Shown: positions 35,742-44,786 of the stretch, one piece after another
How the letters are laid out: the number at the start of each line of letters is the position of its first letter
Position numbering within the stretch: the stretch's first letter is position 1
NCBI GenBank assembly: GCA_021784595.1
Contig: JAJYHT010000055.1
Location: 102,449-166,448 of the forward strand
Length of the DNA: 64,000 bases
Reading direction: 5' to 3'
Source of the DNA: Bacillota bacterium
GTDB lineage: Bacteria > Bacillota > Sulfobacillia > Sulfobacillales > Sulfobacillaceae
The notes under the pieces: model-generated
What the model was told of the DNA's origin: nothing
What the model saw: the letters and a program-made list of their open reading frames with translations, nothing else
Database searches by the model: none
Position numbers and translations under genes: made by a program

Positions 35742-36960
35742 GTACATACTGTTCGGCATATTCCAAGAGGTGCTGCTCATCGGCGTTTAGGGCAGGCCAG
35801 CTTTTTAAGGTGGCAATGAGGGTGTTGACGGGGATAGCCAGCAAAAGGGTATGAAACAATTGTGGGATAGGCGTGCCTTGCAGCAGGGAGGCCACGGCAT
35901 GCCATGCGCTGCGATAGCTGGGTTGGATGCGAATGGCCATCAACAGATAGGCCAAGCCTTGTTTTGAGCGGTTCTGAGCCAGTTCGATTTGCGCCAAACG
36001 ATAGAGAGCTTTGAAGCCTCCCACCCCGGTTTCAGTCATGAGAAAACCTTGCGGTTCCCCTAACTGAAGACAGTCCTCAAAGGCTTTATGCGCCTCAGCC
36101 CATTGCTTTAATTCCATCAAGATCGTGCCTTCTAAATACCGAAAATCCGTATACGTGGGATGAAATCCCAAGCTTTGGTCCAGTGAACGCAAGGCTTTTT
36201 TGGGCTTCCCACTATGAAAGAGGATGCGGGCATAGCTGTTCAGTGCCAAGACGCGAATCGGATTATCGTCAGACAAGACTTTTAATGCTCGCTGAATGGC
36301 CTGCAGAGCCTCTTCGTAAAGGCTAGCGCCATCATAGCTTTGGCTTAACTGCCAAAGCATATAGCCGTCTTGAGGATTCTTCTCGACATGTTGCTCCAAG
36401 AGCTTTAAATTGCGTTGGGCCTTATTGCGCGCAACAAACACAGAGGACAGGTATCCTTTGTGAATCAACCGCAGGTTGAGGGAGACCAAATTCTGATGGG
36501 CGCGGGACAAGGCATAAAATACCTGCTCGTGAATGGCGCCTTCAAATCGTATTGCGGGGTGTGAACGAAATATTCTGGTCACATAGCTTTCGCTGATATC
36601 CTCGGCTCGCTCCATTACTGAGACAATGCGGACGTTATAGGCGTCGGCGGTCGGTGCTTTAATCGCGTTCTCTAGTACGGGTATGTCATCTGCCACAAGT
36701 TCCTCATCGGCATCCATTACCAAAACCCAGGGCGTCTTTACAGCACCCAGTCCCACATTGCGGGCCTGGGCAAAGTCATTGGGCCAGTCGATTTGAATCA
36801 CACGGGCTCCAAAAGACTGGGCGATTTCAATGGTACGATCAGTGGATCCAGTATCCACGATGACCATGTCATCGACCACGTTCTGCACCGAGGCCAAACA
36901 TTGGGGCAGGAATTGCTCTTCGTTTTTGACAATCATGGCTAGTGTCAGCAAGTTATTCAT
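35725..36960 (-). CDS. GT2 glycosyltransferase with TPR repeats
   Basis: 411 residues from the ATG at 36960, which begins MNNLLTLAMIVKNEEQFL, the usual start of the TPR-associated GT2 family. A longer start at 37020 adds a basic stretch without homology. The GT-A core holds DMVIVDTGSTDRT and the DxD-like VMDADEEL (about residue 90), with IRFEGAIHEQVF later. TPR-like helices follow (about 195-370). Such proteins commonly glycosylate proteins, including flagellin, with the TPRs binding the acceptor. Its position next to fliS supports that. No membrane segment. Confidence 0.85.
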   Translation of the reverse strand: MNNLLTLAMIVKNEEQFLPQCLASVQNVVDDMVIVDTGSTDRTIEIAQSFGARVIQIDWPNDFAQARNVGLGAVKTPWVLVMDADEELVADDIPVLENAIKAPTADAYNVRIVSVMERAEDISESYVTRIFRSHPAIRFEGAIHEQVFYALSRAHQNLVSLNLRLIHKGYLSSVFVARNKAQRNLKLLEQHVEKNPQDGYMLWQLSQSYDGASLYEEALQAIQRALKVLSDDNPIRVLALNSYARILFHSGKPKKALRSLDQSLGFHPTYTDFRYLEGTILMELKQWAEAHKAFEDCLQLGEPQGFLMTETGVGGFKALYRLAQIELAQNRSKQGLAYLLMAIRIQPSYRSAWHAVASLLQGTPIPQLFHTLLLAIPVNTLIATLKSWPALNADEQHLLEYAEQYVLTPQN

Positions 36961-37036
36961 AGCGCGCCGCCGATTTCCCCTTTTTACTCGCTTTTCAGTA
37001 TACCGAAGGGAGGGAGTCAATTACCAGAATTAAGAG

Positions 37037-37825
37037 TTAGGGAAACAGCAGCATGGGTTTTTGTGATCGGGGATGTTGCAACTGAACGAAGCCGGTGTTA
37101 TAAACCTCGCGAATGAGTGGCGCCGACAACACGGTTTGAGGCGTGCCGGTCATCACCAGTTGTCCTTGGTGCATGAGCCATAGGCTATCGCAATATAGCC
37201 CTACGGTCGTTAAGTCATGATATGCCATCAGAATGGTCTTCTGCTGCAGCGCCGCGAGATTTTGCACTAAGTCCAGAAAATGGCGGGCATGACCTGGATC
37301 GAGATGTGCCGTCGGTTCGTCTAAAAGCAGAATAGGAGTCTCTTGAGCTAGAGCCATGGCCAAGAGGACGCGTTGGGCCTCGCCGCCGGAAAGCGCGCTA
37401 AAAGGCCTTTGCTGAAACTCCAGGATACCGGTGGCCTTCATAGCCCGGTGGATGGCTTGGCGGTGCTCGGCACTCGATGGAGCGAGTCGATGGCGAAAGC
37501 TTAAGTGGGCAGTGCGACCCAGTTCGACCACTTCAGACACTGACAAATCAAAGTGGGTAGACAGTGCTTGGGGGACCACGGCGACCAAACGAGCCCGTTT
37601 GGCAGGACTCAGCACACCTAGCGAGTGATCAAACAGATCAATGTCGCCCTGAGTAGGTTTTAGGTAGGCGGCGATAAGGCGCAACAACGTGGATTTTCCG
37701 GCTCCGTTAGGACCGATGAGGCCAATGAAGTCCCCCACTGAAATGGTTTCGGTAATGGGACCCAACCTCTGACCGGTTTTGTTCCAACGGAATTCCACTG
37801 CCCGCAGAGTGAGTGCGCTGGGCAT
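37037..37825 (-). CDS. btuD: cobalamin/siderophore-type ABC transporter ATPase (BtuD-like)
   Basis: 262 residues from the ATG at 37825, eight bases after AGGAGG; a GTG at 37831 overlapping the permease stop is less likely. Walker A GPNGAGKST, signature LSGGEAQRVLLA and Walker B LLLDEPTAHLD are intact, of the FecE/BtuD subfamily. It is the third gene of an operon headed by a cobalamin riboswitch, so it should power corrinoid uptake with the permease and binding protein next to it. Confidence 0.9.
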   Translation of the reverse strand: MPSALTLRAVEFRWNKTGQRLGPITETISVGDFIGLIGPNGAGKSTLLRLIAAYLKPTQGDIDLFDHSLGVLSPAKRARLVAVVPQALSTHFDLSVSEVVELGRTAHLSFRHRLAPSSAEHRQAIHRAMKATGILEFQQRPFSALSGGEAQRVLLAMALAQETPILLLDEPTAHLDPGHARHFLDLVQNLAALQQKTILMAYHDLTTVGLYCDSLWLMHQGQLVMTGTPQTVLSAPLIREVYNTGFVQLQHPRSQKPMLLFP

Positions 37826-37827
37826 TG

Positions 37828-38826
37828 TCACAGCCCTCCTAAGGAACGCTGATTTTGCCGATTCAGCAAGTAAAGAAAATAAGGGCCGCCTAAAAACGCT
37901 GTGATCAGGCCAACCGGAATGGTGCCGATGCCTGGAAAATGTTCTGCCAGAGTGTCGGCAATCACCAGAAAAATGGCGCCTGCTAAAAATGACAAAGGAA
38001 GCAATCGGCGGTGCTGTGGTCCAGCCAAACGTCGGATGACATGAGGGATCACCAGGCCTACAAACCCAATTAGACCACTGAGGTACACGGCCGCTGCAGT
38101 TAAGAGACTTGCCGCCAAGAGCAGCAGGAATTGGACGCGTTCGATGGCTACGCCCACATGGTGAGCCTGCTCGTCACCCAACAAAAACGCGTTCATATCG
38201 GGAGAGAAGGGCCAGATCGCCAACGATCCTATAATAATCAGGAGAGCAGGCATGAAAAGATGTCCCCAGGTCATACCGTGGATGCCGCCAATTTCCCAGG
38301 CAAATATGGTCGATAAGTTCTCTCGATTCAAGAGCATCAAAAAGGTGCCTACAGCCGATAAGATAATGCCGACAGCATATCCCGCCAGAATTAGGGTGAG
38401 CATTTGCACGCGCCCTCTTCCGCGCGCTAAGCCATACGAGAGGCCTACCGCGGCTACCGAGCCGACAAATGCACTGGGCCCCACCAAGCCCAAGGCAGGG
38501 AAAAAATCTTGGGCCAAAATGGCACCCAAACCTGCGCCAGCCGAGGCCCCTACAATGTAGGGATCGGCCAGCGGGTTTTTCAAGAGTGCTTGCATCACAG
38601 TGCCGGCAATGGCCAGCGCGCCGCCCACTAAGGCGGCGGCTGCCACGCGCGGCAAACGGATTTGCCAGACAATCACACTATTGATGCTCTGGTTGGGATG
38701 CAGCAACGTGTCCACGACTTGCAGGGGGGGAATTGCCGTGGGCCCCCACAAAACTCCCACTACGATGGAGAGACCTAGCAACACTAGGAGTATCCCCAAG
38801 AGCGCGGTCAAGCCTGGCCGGCGCAC
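37828..38826 (-). CDS. btuC: cobalamin/siderophore-type ABC transporter permease (BtuC/FecCD family)
   Basis: 332 residues with about ten hydrophobic helices. Family signatures include ALVGGALAIAGTVMQALLKNPLADP near residues 60-84 (shown here as GGALAIAGTVMQALLKNPLA) and PHVIRRLAGPQHRRLLPLS late in the protein. The GTG start at 38826 follows immediately on the TAA of the binding-protein gene, without a clear ribosome site, suggesting translational coupling. It forms the membrane channel for the BtuD ATPase. Confidence 0.92.
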   Translation of the reverse strand: MRRPGLTALLGILLVLLGLSIVVGVLWGPTAIPPLQVVDTLLHPNQSINSVIVWQIRLPRVAAAALVGGALAIAGTVMQALLKNPLADPYIVGASAGAGLGAILAQDFFPALGLVGPSAFVGSVAAVGLSYGLARGRGRVQMLTLILAGYAVGIILSAVGTFLMLLNRENLSTIFAWEIGGIHGMTWGHLFMPALLIIIGSLAIWPFSPDMNAFLLGDEQAHHVGVAIERVQFLLLLAASLLTAAAVYLSGLIGFVGLVIPHVIRRLAGPQHRRLLPLSFLAGAIFLVIADTLAEHFPGIGTIPVGLITAFLGGPYFLYLLNRQNQRSLGGL

Positions 38827-39762
38827 TTATAAGGCTAGGTGCGGGTGAATAATCCGCACTAACTCTTTGAGTCCCATCACTAACGCCGGAGAAGGTTCGT
38901 TGACATAGGATGAGTTAGGTAGAGACACCACCTCGTGAGTTTTCACCGCGGTCGTCGCGGAGAATCCGGGCAGCGCATCTTCCTGGCTCACGGTCGTGGC
39001 GTCGGGATCGACAATGATGATGTCTGGATTAGATTTCACGACCTGTTCAGCGCTAACCTGGGGATATGCTTGTTGGGAAAACTTATCAACGATATTGTTT
39101 GCTCCAGCCAATTGAATCAGGCTGTTGATAAAGGATGTGGGTCCTGCCGTATATAGCTGCCCTAAATCATAGAACACGGTGGGACGGGTTTTGGTTTCAG
39201 ACTGAACTTTTTCCGATATGGCCGCGATCTGCTGTTTCATCACAGATACCTGGTGCTGGGCCTGCGCTAGATGCCCAGTTAAGGTGCCCACCAACAACAT
39301 ATCGTGGTAAACGCCGTTAATTGATTGGGGATTGAGCACGACTACCGGGATATGAAATGCCGCCAGTCCGCTTAATCCTTTCACCCCCGTGGTGGCTAAC
39401 ACTAAATTAGGCTTGGCTGCCACGATAGCTTCGTCGCTAATGCCGGGGTAGGATGATCCGACACTATGCAGACCCGCCAATTCGCCCTTCCAGGGTGATG
39501 GTGTATATTGAAACGATTGTTGGTCAATTCCCACAATATCTTTCTTTAAGCCAAGCTGCAGCATGATCTCGGTATTGCTGGGCTCAATGGTAACGACACG
39601 AGTAGCGGGTTTGTCCAAAGTTACCTTGTGACCTAGGTCGTCAACTACGGTGATGGGTTTAGCAGAAGATGCCGATGGGGCGGCCGCATTTCCGCAGCCT
39701 GCTGTGGTAATTAGAAGACCTGTTGCTGCAACGCCTAACATCCATGGTGTGATTCGGTTCAT
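38827..39762 (-). CDS. btuF: cobalamin-binding lipoprotein (BtuF-like)
   Basis: 311 residues from the ATG at 39762 (a TTG lies one codon upstream), with AAGGA about ten bases before. A signal peptide ends in lipobox TTAGCG (about residue 22), so it is a membrane-anchored lipoprotein. The mature part has the periplasmic-binding class III layout: TVVDDLGHKVTLDKPATRVV, two Rossmann lobes and a linking helix. It collects the ligand for the permease. The cobalamin riboswitch in front defines the likely ligand as a corrinoid. Confidence 0.92.
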   Translation of the reverse strand: MNRITPWMLGVAATGLLITTAGCGNAAAPSASSAKPITVVDDLGHKVTLDKPATRVVTIEPSNTEIMLQLGLKKDIVGIDQQSFQYTPSPWKGELAGLHSVGSSYPGISDEAIVAAKPNLVLATTGVKGLSGLAAFHIPVVVLNPQSINGVYHDMLLVGTLTGHLAQAQHQVSVMKQQIAAISEKVQSETKTRPTVFYDLGQLYTAGPTSFINSLIQLAGANNIVDKFSQQAYPQVSAEQVVKSNPDIIIVDPDATTVSQEDALPGFSATTAVKTHEVVSLPNSSYVNEPSPALVMGLKELVRIIHPHLAL

Positions 39763-39857
39763 CAATCCTCGTCCTTCTCTCAGTAAATGATTGAGAGCTA
39801 CGGACCGGGACGCATAAAAAATGAGGCGCTACCCGACAACCCGCAGGCTCGCCCGAA

Positions 39858-40020
39858 TTAACGCAGGTAGGTCTCCTGACTCTCGATTCATCGCCTAATG
39901 GCATGGCCTTCCAGACAATATCTGTGGCCCATGCCGGCTCCTCGATGACAGTGGCGGGTGCCGCTCAGGATTCTCACCTGATTCCCTGTTATGCACCTGC
40001 GACTCGGATAGGTTTAGTGT
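39858..40020 (-). ncRNA. cobalamin riboswitch
   Basis: Reading leftwards from about 40020, conserved blocks appear in order. First come GCAGGTGC and GGGAATCAGGTGAGAATCC, then CGCCACTGT (the core element), a variable arm with GGCATGG, and finally GTCAGGAGACCTACCTGC near 39885-39868. This is the adenosyl/methylcobalamin aptamer that represses importer synthesis when B12 is sufficient. A G/C-rich segment and a T-run (39821-39816 on this strand) follow before btuF at 39762, so premature termination is a likely mechanism. I did not resolve the pairing exactly. Confidence 0.92.
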
Positions 40021-40177
40021 AGGCACTCAGGTGAAAAAACACAAGTGGCAATGGGAAGGCTATGGGTTTGGGCCGAACGCAACATAGCTCACCGCCATCA
40101 GACAGCGGACGAGGCGATATGGATATAAAGAGAAATCGCACACGGCCCTGAATCTAGGGTAAAACCTCAGAGGCCAA

Positions 40178-41296
40178 TTACTTTTTCAACGCATTGTCCA
40201 ACAATTGATGAAAGTGATGAACCCCGTTTTCTCTTTTCACACTGTATCGGCCCCGATTATAGCTTTTGGAAGACAAGCCCTTTTGCACATGCTCACAAAT
40301 AAAGATATCCTCCTGCTGAATCTGTTCGGAGAAGTCAATGGTGTCCTTCATTTCATCGGCTGAAGCCTCGGGTACTGCGAACCATTCGAATACGGTCAGG
40401 GTTCTCTCCAATTGCGTAGGTAAAATCACATTAGTAGAGATGTTGTCGGGATAGATGTTCAGCATTAAATTAGGAAAGATCCAGTAATAGAGCGCTTCTG
40501 CGTCAGGAGACGCGGATTCGGACCCCACATATCGTGCATAGCGACGCGTGTCTGCCGGCGTTGCGCCAGGTTTGCGGACTGGAGCAAATTGCTTGGAATA
40601 TTTTTGATAGGTAATGACCTCATATTGGTCGTAGTCTAGTTCTTGAAACAGTCCGGGATGAACAATGGGGATATGATACCCCTCCAAGTAGTTGTCAACA
40701 TAGACTTTCCAGTTGCATGCAATATCGTAGTCCCGTCGTTCAATCGGCACCATATTAGATAAATCGAATCCTTTGCTGTGCACTTCGTGGATTATGGGGC
40801 TGAAAACCTCGTCAAAGGAAGGCGCCTGGCCATCGAGATTGACAAAAATCAACGGGCCCCAGGTGGCTATTTGAACAGGCACCAAACCGAATGAGAGGGG
40901 CTCAAAATTATCAACGCCTTCCATCTCCCGTGCACTGATGAGATGTCCGTCCAATCCGTAAATCCAGCCGTGATAAGCGCATTGCAATGCCTTTCGGGTG
41001 CCGCATCCGACGGCTACTGGACCTGCGCGATGACGGCAGACGTTGAAAAAGCCATGCAACACACCTTGGCTATCCCGAGTTAACAAAAGGGGTTCCCCGA
41101 CCAGTTCCGTGGTGAAATAGGTTGCGGGGCTAGGCAGGTCGGACATTTTGGCCACTAATTGCCAGGTCCTCCAAAACAGTTCCTGTTTTTCCCGAGTTAG
41201 AACGGCGGGGTCAAAGTACCATGATGAAGGGATTGTCTCGGCCCGACTTAATTGAGGATGCATTAGCTTAGTACTGGTCTCCATAGGTCCTGCCAT
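40178..41296 (-). CDS. Rieske [2Fe-2S] ring-hydroxylating oxygenase alpha subunit
   Basis: 372 residues from the ATG at 41296, with AAAGGAGTC six bases upstream; a start at 41353 would place this site within the gene. The Rieske motif is CRH (Cys87, His89) and CAYH (Cys106, His109). The mononuclear iron site lies in DNYLEGYHIPIVH (His, His with the preceding Asp). It resembles choline/carnitine/stachydrine-type Rieske monooxygenases, which hydroxylate or demethylate small amines or aromatics, but the substrate is open. No reductase partner gene is adjacent. It is transcribed alone. Confidence 0.88.
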   Translation of the reverse strand: MAGPMETSTKLMHPQLSRAETIPSSWYFDPAVLTREKQELFWRTWQLVAKMSDLPSPATYFTTELVGEPLLLTRDSQGVLHGFFNVCRHRAGPVAVGCGTRKALQCAYHGWIYGLDGHLISAREMEGVDNFEPLSFGLVPVQIATWGPLIFVNLDGQAPSFDEVFSPIIHEVHSKGFDLSNMVPIERRDYDIACNWKVYVDNYLEGYHIPIVHPGLFQELDYDQYEVITYQKYSKQFAPVRKPGATPADTRRYARYVGSESASPDAEALYYWIFPNLMLNIYPDNISTNVILPTQLERTLTVFEWFAVPEASADEMKDTIDFSEQIQQEDIFICEHVQKGLSSKSYNRGRYSVKRENGVHHFHQLLDNALKK

Positions 41297-41544
41297 TCGA
41301 TTGACTCCTTTCTTGTGACAAGCCCATTGCGCCATAGTGGTGTCCATTTCCAAATCTGGTTATGGTGGGTTGGGTGTTATTGCCACTTTAGATTAATCCC
41401 TGCCAATCGTCTCAATAATTAGAGCAACACGTCAAATATACCACGAGAACGACCGATGGTTATGTTTTTCCGTGGGTGCAGCCTCCCCAATAGATGATGT
41501 GGACGAGCGAAAGAATGCCTTCATAGAAACTTTGCAGAACGTTG

Positions 41545-41573
41545 TTGACACAGACCATTTCTATTTATATTAT
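41545..41573 (+). promoter_or_regulatory. consensus sigma-A promoter before wrbA-like gene
   Basis: TTGACA (41545-41550) and TATTAT (41568-41573) are 17 bases apart. The predicted start near 41580 leaves a leader of about 105 bases. Confidence 0.75.
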
Positions 41574-41685
41574 TATAGGGAAGCAGCTTCCTAAAAGTTA
41601 CTTATGAATTTTCCTACACTGGGTATGCTTCGATTAAAAGGATTGGCCAGGACCTACCAAACTAATGCGGGGAGAGTAAACGACG

Positions 41686-42291
41686 ATGGCAGATTTGAAA
41701 GTGGCAGTGATTTACTACAGCGCCATGGGCACTAATTATGGATTGGCGCAGGCGGCATCAGATGCGGCCCATGAGGCGGGCGCTGAGGTGCGATTGCGCC
41801 GTGTTAGAGAATTGGCTCCGGCTGAGGCCATAGCGGCCAATGCCGCTTGGCAAGCGCACCATGAGGCTACGCGCGATGCGGTGCCGCAAGCAACACTCGA
41901 TGACCTGGATTGGGCGGATGCATACATATTCAGCATGCCCACGCGTTTTGGCAATATGGCTGCCCAAATGAAACAGTTCTTGGATACGGCAGGCCCGCTT
42001 TGGGGGCAGGGCAAACTAGCGAATAAGGCGGTTACTGCCATGACTTCGGCCCAAAACGCTCATGGCGGCCAAGAATCCACCCTGTTGTCGTTTTATGTCA
42101 CAATGTACCATTGGGGTGCCATTGTCGTTGCTCCGGGCTACACCGATCCCACCGTCTTTGCTGCCGGAGGCAATCCCTACGGCACAAGTGCAAGTCAACC
42201 AGCCGATGGGCAGTTGGGACAGGCAGAATTAGCCGCCGCTCGTTATCAAGCTAAGCGCTTAGTCGATATCGCACGCAAACTTGTGCAATAA
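41686..42291 (+). CDS. wrbA: NAD(P)H:quinone oxidoreductase / flavodoxin-fold protein (WrbA-like)
   Basis: 201 residues, ATG behind GGGGAGAG. The flavodoxin phosphate loop is YYSAMGTNYGLAQ (about residues 9-21), in line with S/TxxGxT. Later segments SMPTRFGNMAAQMKQFLDTAG and ALNAHGG-like TSAQNAHGGQE match WrbA and its FMN/NADH pocket, and the C-terminal GYTDPTVFAAGGNPYG is also typical. WrbA reduces quinones by two electrons to avoid radical formation. A consensus promoter and a 3' hairpin suggest a single-gene transcript. Confidence 0.9.
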   Translation: MADLKVAVIYYSAMGTNYGLAQAASDAAHEAGAEVRLRRVRELAPAEAIAANAAWQAHHEATRDAVPQATLDDLDWADAYIFSMPTRFGNMAAQMKQFLDTAGPLWGQGKLANKAVTAMTSAQNAHGGQESTLLSFYVTMYHWGAIVVAPGYTDPTVFAAGGNPYGTSASQPADGQLGQAELAAARYQAKRLVDIARKLVQ

Positions 42292-42314
42292 CAGGCAGAA
42301 ATTTATCCAACACG

Positions 42315-42344
42315 TTAACGGGCTCCTTTTTAGGTGCCCGTTAA
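42315..42344 (+). terminator. stem-loop after wrbA
   Basis: TTAACGGGC (42315-42323) and GCCCGTTAA (42336-42344) form a nine-bp stem with a T-rich 12-base loop. The A/T-ended palindrome is suited to termination, although the run after it (TAATGTTC) is not a pure T-tract. Confidence 0.5.
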
Positions 42345-42616
42345 TAATGTTCGATCGCTTTAATGACAGCATCTTGCTGGGCCAAATTTTGCCACAACGG
42401 TGTAATGGGATTTGCATTTAAGGCAGGGCTTCGGCATAGTACATGAAAGCCGCATGGTAGCGCGGTTGAACTAACGACTGAACATTCGCCATTGTCACCA
42501 GCAATGGCAAAGATTATCCCGATCATAGTGGTGTCGCTGTGGTGCCGACGCATCTCGCATCCGATTAACGTTGGACCTCACGGCACCTGACGAGTATACG
42601 GGAAAGGCGCATTTGT

Positions 42617-42760
42617 AGATGTGGCAGGTCCATTTACTGGGCACCCCGGTAGAACTCCAACGGCTTACACAACATCCTTCATCTTTTTTCGCAGTGTCCG
42701 ATAGAGATGGGACATTCGTCGTCTCTAGTCACAGCTTTCATGAGAAAGTGGCCCATGGGT
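42617..42760 (+). CDS. small hypothetical ORF, probably truncated
   Basis: An ATG at 42617 opens 47 codons (MWQVHLLGTPVELQRLTQH, then FFAVSDRDGTFVVSSHSF). The look of two beta strands and a helix is protein-like, but there is no good ribosome site. Further residues in other frames downstream suggest that a longer gene was broken. No function assigned. Confidence 0.3.
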
Positions 42761-42887
42761 AAAGCTCAGGACGCTGTTGACCATCGTCGTTGTGGTCGAT
42801 GCTTCGTTAAAATTGCGTACCAGCATAACATTCTTGCCCTGTGGAGTTATAACATAATTAAGATCTAAAGCGTTGGAGGTGAATTTG

Positions 42888-43013
42888 ATGAAGTACTTCA
42901 AGCGGGCCGTTGAGGTTAAAGTCCTTACGGGCAAAGAACCCGAGGCCATACGGGAGCAGAACTTTTCTGACGAAATCATGGCCGAGGTCCAAGCCTTCCG
43001 CGCGGGCAAGTGA
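42888..43013 (+). CDS. small antitoxin-like protein preceding a PIN toxin remnant
   Basis: 41 residues from the ATG at 42888, with GGAGGT at 42875-42880. The sequence MKYFKRAVEVKVLTGKEP and DEIMAEVQAFRAGK is short, charged and helical. Its stop overlaps the GTG of a PIN-domain frame (GTGA at 43010-43013), the arrangement of type II toxin-antitoxin pairs. At 41 residues it is shorter than usual VapB-like antitoxins, so it may itself be truncated or an unusual minimal form. Its assignment depends on the PIN neighbour. Confidence 0.45.
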   Translation: MKYFKRAVEVKVLTGKEPEAIREQNFSDEIMAEVQAFRAGK

Positions 43014-43439
43014 AAATTGTTGTCGATACGAATGTTCTCTTGTCCACGCTGCTTAGTGCCTCCACCGGCAGGCTAAACCGTCTACTGCTCTCAGCTCCAC
43101 GGCCATAGCCAGCGACAGGATGAGGGTATGCGAATCTGGTTCGTTATTGTTCGCCCGAAATTCACACACCTCGGTACCGAAAAGGACCGCGTGACGATGG
43201 CCCAGTCGTTGCTGAATGCGCCTCACATTATGGCTATCGTTCCCGCTTTCACGATGGTTCATCCTGATTTGCCTGACGTGGACGATAATCGTCTTTTGGA
43301 AGTCGCCGTAGCCGCGCGGTGACAAGCAATTATTGGCGCTCAAGACGATCAGTCGTCCCCGCACGATAGAGCCGGAGCCCGAATCGTTGCTAGCGACAAA
43401 TTGATTTTAAGTCCCCACGATGCCCTCGATTATTTGTAA
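43010..43439 (+). pseudogene. PIN-domain toxin, broken
   Basis: From a GTG at 43010 the frame opens VKIVVDTNVLLSTLLSAS, the first acidic strand of PIN nucleases (VDTNVLxSxLL), but stops at 43108. Further on, frames read VDDNRLLEVAVAA (the second acidic cluster) and, after a stop, RIVASDKLILSPHDALDYL, ending at 43437-43439. The last is the usual C-terminal end. Frameshifts and at least one nonsense codon interrupt it, and the middle is largely lost. PIN toxins are metal-dependent RNases. This copy cannot be active as read. Confidence 0.65.
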
Positions 43440-43659
43440 TCCCTCCCTTAAGCTCCACGTTATCGAATAGTTCCGGACTACGGCCAACTTTTTTGTGCCT
43501 ACCCAGTCGCACCGGCGAACGTGTTCCACATATGGTTGAACCGCAAGGTGATTCTGGGAAGATGTGTTTCTCACTCCCTCCTGCAATCAGGCCATACAAA
43601 AAATACTCCAAACGCTTTGTATTGCCCGTCACCTCACGAAGACAGACACGTACCAACAG
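43440..43659. other. intergenic, nothing recognised
   Basis: About 220 bases between the PIN remnant and the IS110-like remnant. No gene or regulatory element was recognised. Confidence 0.35.
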
Positions 43660-44060
43660 TCACCCGTGCTGCCCATCCCTTCGCTGATCAAAATCAGTCG
43701 CCTCGAACGGCGCCACCGTGGACCTGTCTGGTGGTCCGCGATGATGTGCCGCAAAATCCAGCGCAAATCCGTCTGATCGAATGGCGGAGGATCGGGCAGT
43801 GGCATAGAGGCGGCGCACCGTGTCTAAAAACGCGGCGTAGGTGGGTTGCAGCACCGTCTCATAGGTCAGCACAGCACATTGCCGATCATACAGCGTCTGG
43901 GCCACCTGTGCGACTTGGGTTTAATAACGGTGACTGAGGCGGTGAAATTCTGCGAGCGACTGCACCGGCAAGCGGGTGCCGTGTGCGAGGTGGGTACTGA
44001 TGATCCTCACGTCCTCTGCGTTGGTGTGGTCAGACGAGAATCCCTCCAGACCCCTGCATT
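43660..44060 (-). pseudogene. IS110-like transposase remnant
   Basis: Reading leftwards, the frame gives SSDHTNAEDVRIISTHLAHG, RLPVQSLAEFHRLSHRY, an in-frame stop at 43923-43921, then TQVAQVAQTLYDRQ and a helical YETVLQPTYAAFLDTVRRLY. The pattern resembles the end of the N-terminal DEDD domain and the following helices of IS110-family transposases (xTDxxDAxxIAxxLxxG, then Leu-rich helices). The catalytic N-terminal residues and the C-terminal transposase_20 part are missing. The assignment rests on this arrangement only. Confidence 0.4.
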
Positions 44061-44174
44061 TAAAGGGGCAGGCCCCAAACCGCGGGGCATCTTTTATGCG
44101 ATATTGTTCGTCTCAATGACATGAACCAATGTCTCGAGGATCAGTGGCGGAGGATGTCACCGACCTGCCTCTTA

Positions 44175-44786
44175 TCAGCTCCAATAGATAGGAGACAAAA
44201 TGATCGACCAGTACCCATTTTCCCAGCGGCGAAGAAGCACCTGTCCCGCATTGGGCACAAGAATCTTTCGGGTGGCGGGGCCATCGGCATTCATAATGAC
44301 TAGACAGGCCCCTTTGACACAGTCAGCATGTGTAGCGGCTACAGTCAGGCCCGGCGGATCAGACTCGGTTACAAACTTGGACAGGGCTACTAAAACCCGT
44401 CGACCAACGGTTAAGATCCGTTCCCCTCCCGGCGGGGGATTGGTTTCCGGATCGCGCCGCCACGCCCTATAAGAGTCGGAGTCAGCCTGCTCTAGGTCTT
44501 TTAGATGCTGCCCATCCCACTTTCCCAAATTAACCTCGGCAAGGTCGCCTAAGATGGCGGGGGTTAAGTGGTGATCTTGTGCCAATGGGGCAATAGTTTC
44601 TCGAGCCCGAGCCAATGGGCTAGTCACCACATACCGAACGGGAGCGTTATGCAACTGAAAGGCCAGTGTTTCGGCTTGCTGGCGTCCGAGGGCGGTAAGG
44701 TGGGGATCCCAACTATGTGAGGCGAATCGCCCGGCTGCATTGGCCTCGCTTTCGCCATGACGAACTAATAAAACATCAGAGTACAA
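44175..44786 (-). CDS. histidine phosphatase family protein (GpmB/PhoE-like)
   Basis: 203 residues. The phosphohistidine motif is LLVRHGESEAN (about residues 6-16), with PLARARETIAPLA and a later catalytic THADCVKG. These are the conserved residues of the branch-1 histidine phosphatases. The TTG start at 44786 is 12 bases from GGAGG. Substrate unknown; such enzymes act on phosphorylated sugars, nucleotides or proteins. The leftward end lies close to the IS110-like remnant. The divergent neighbour is the MarR regulator at 45034. Confidence 0.85.
   Translation of the reverse strand: MYSDVLLVRHGESEANAAGRFASHSWDPHLTALGRQQAETLAFQLHNAPVRYVVTSPLARARETIAPLAQDHHLTPAILGDLAEVNLGKWDGQHLKDLEQADSDSYRAWRRDPETNPPPGGERILTVGRRVLVALSKFVTESDPPGLTVAATHADCVKGACLVIMNADGPATRKILVPNAGQVLLRRWENGYWSIILSPIYWS

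Noticed and set aside
43390..43656. Leftward 88-codon frame after the IS110-like remnant
   Set aside because: Does not continue any IS110 motif; not supported.
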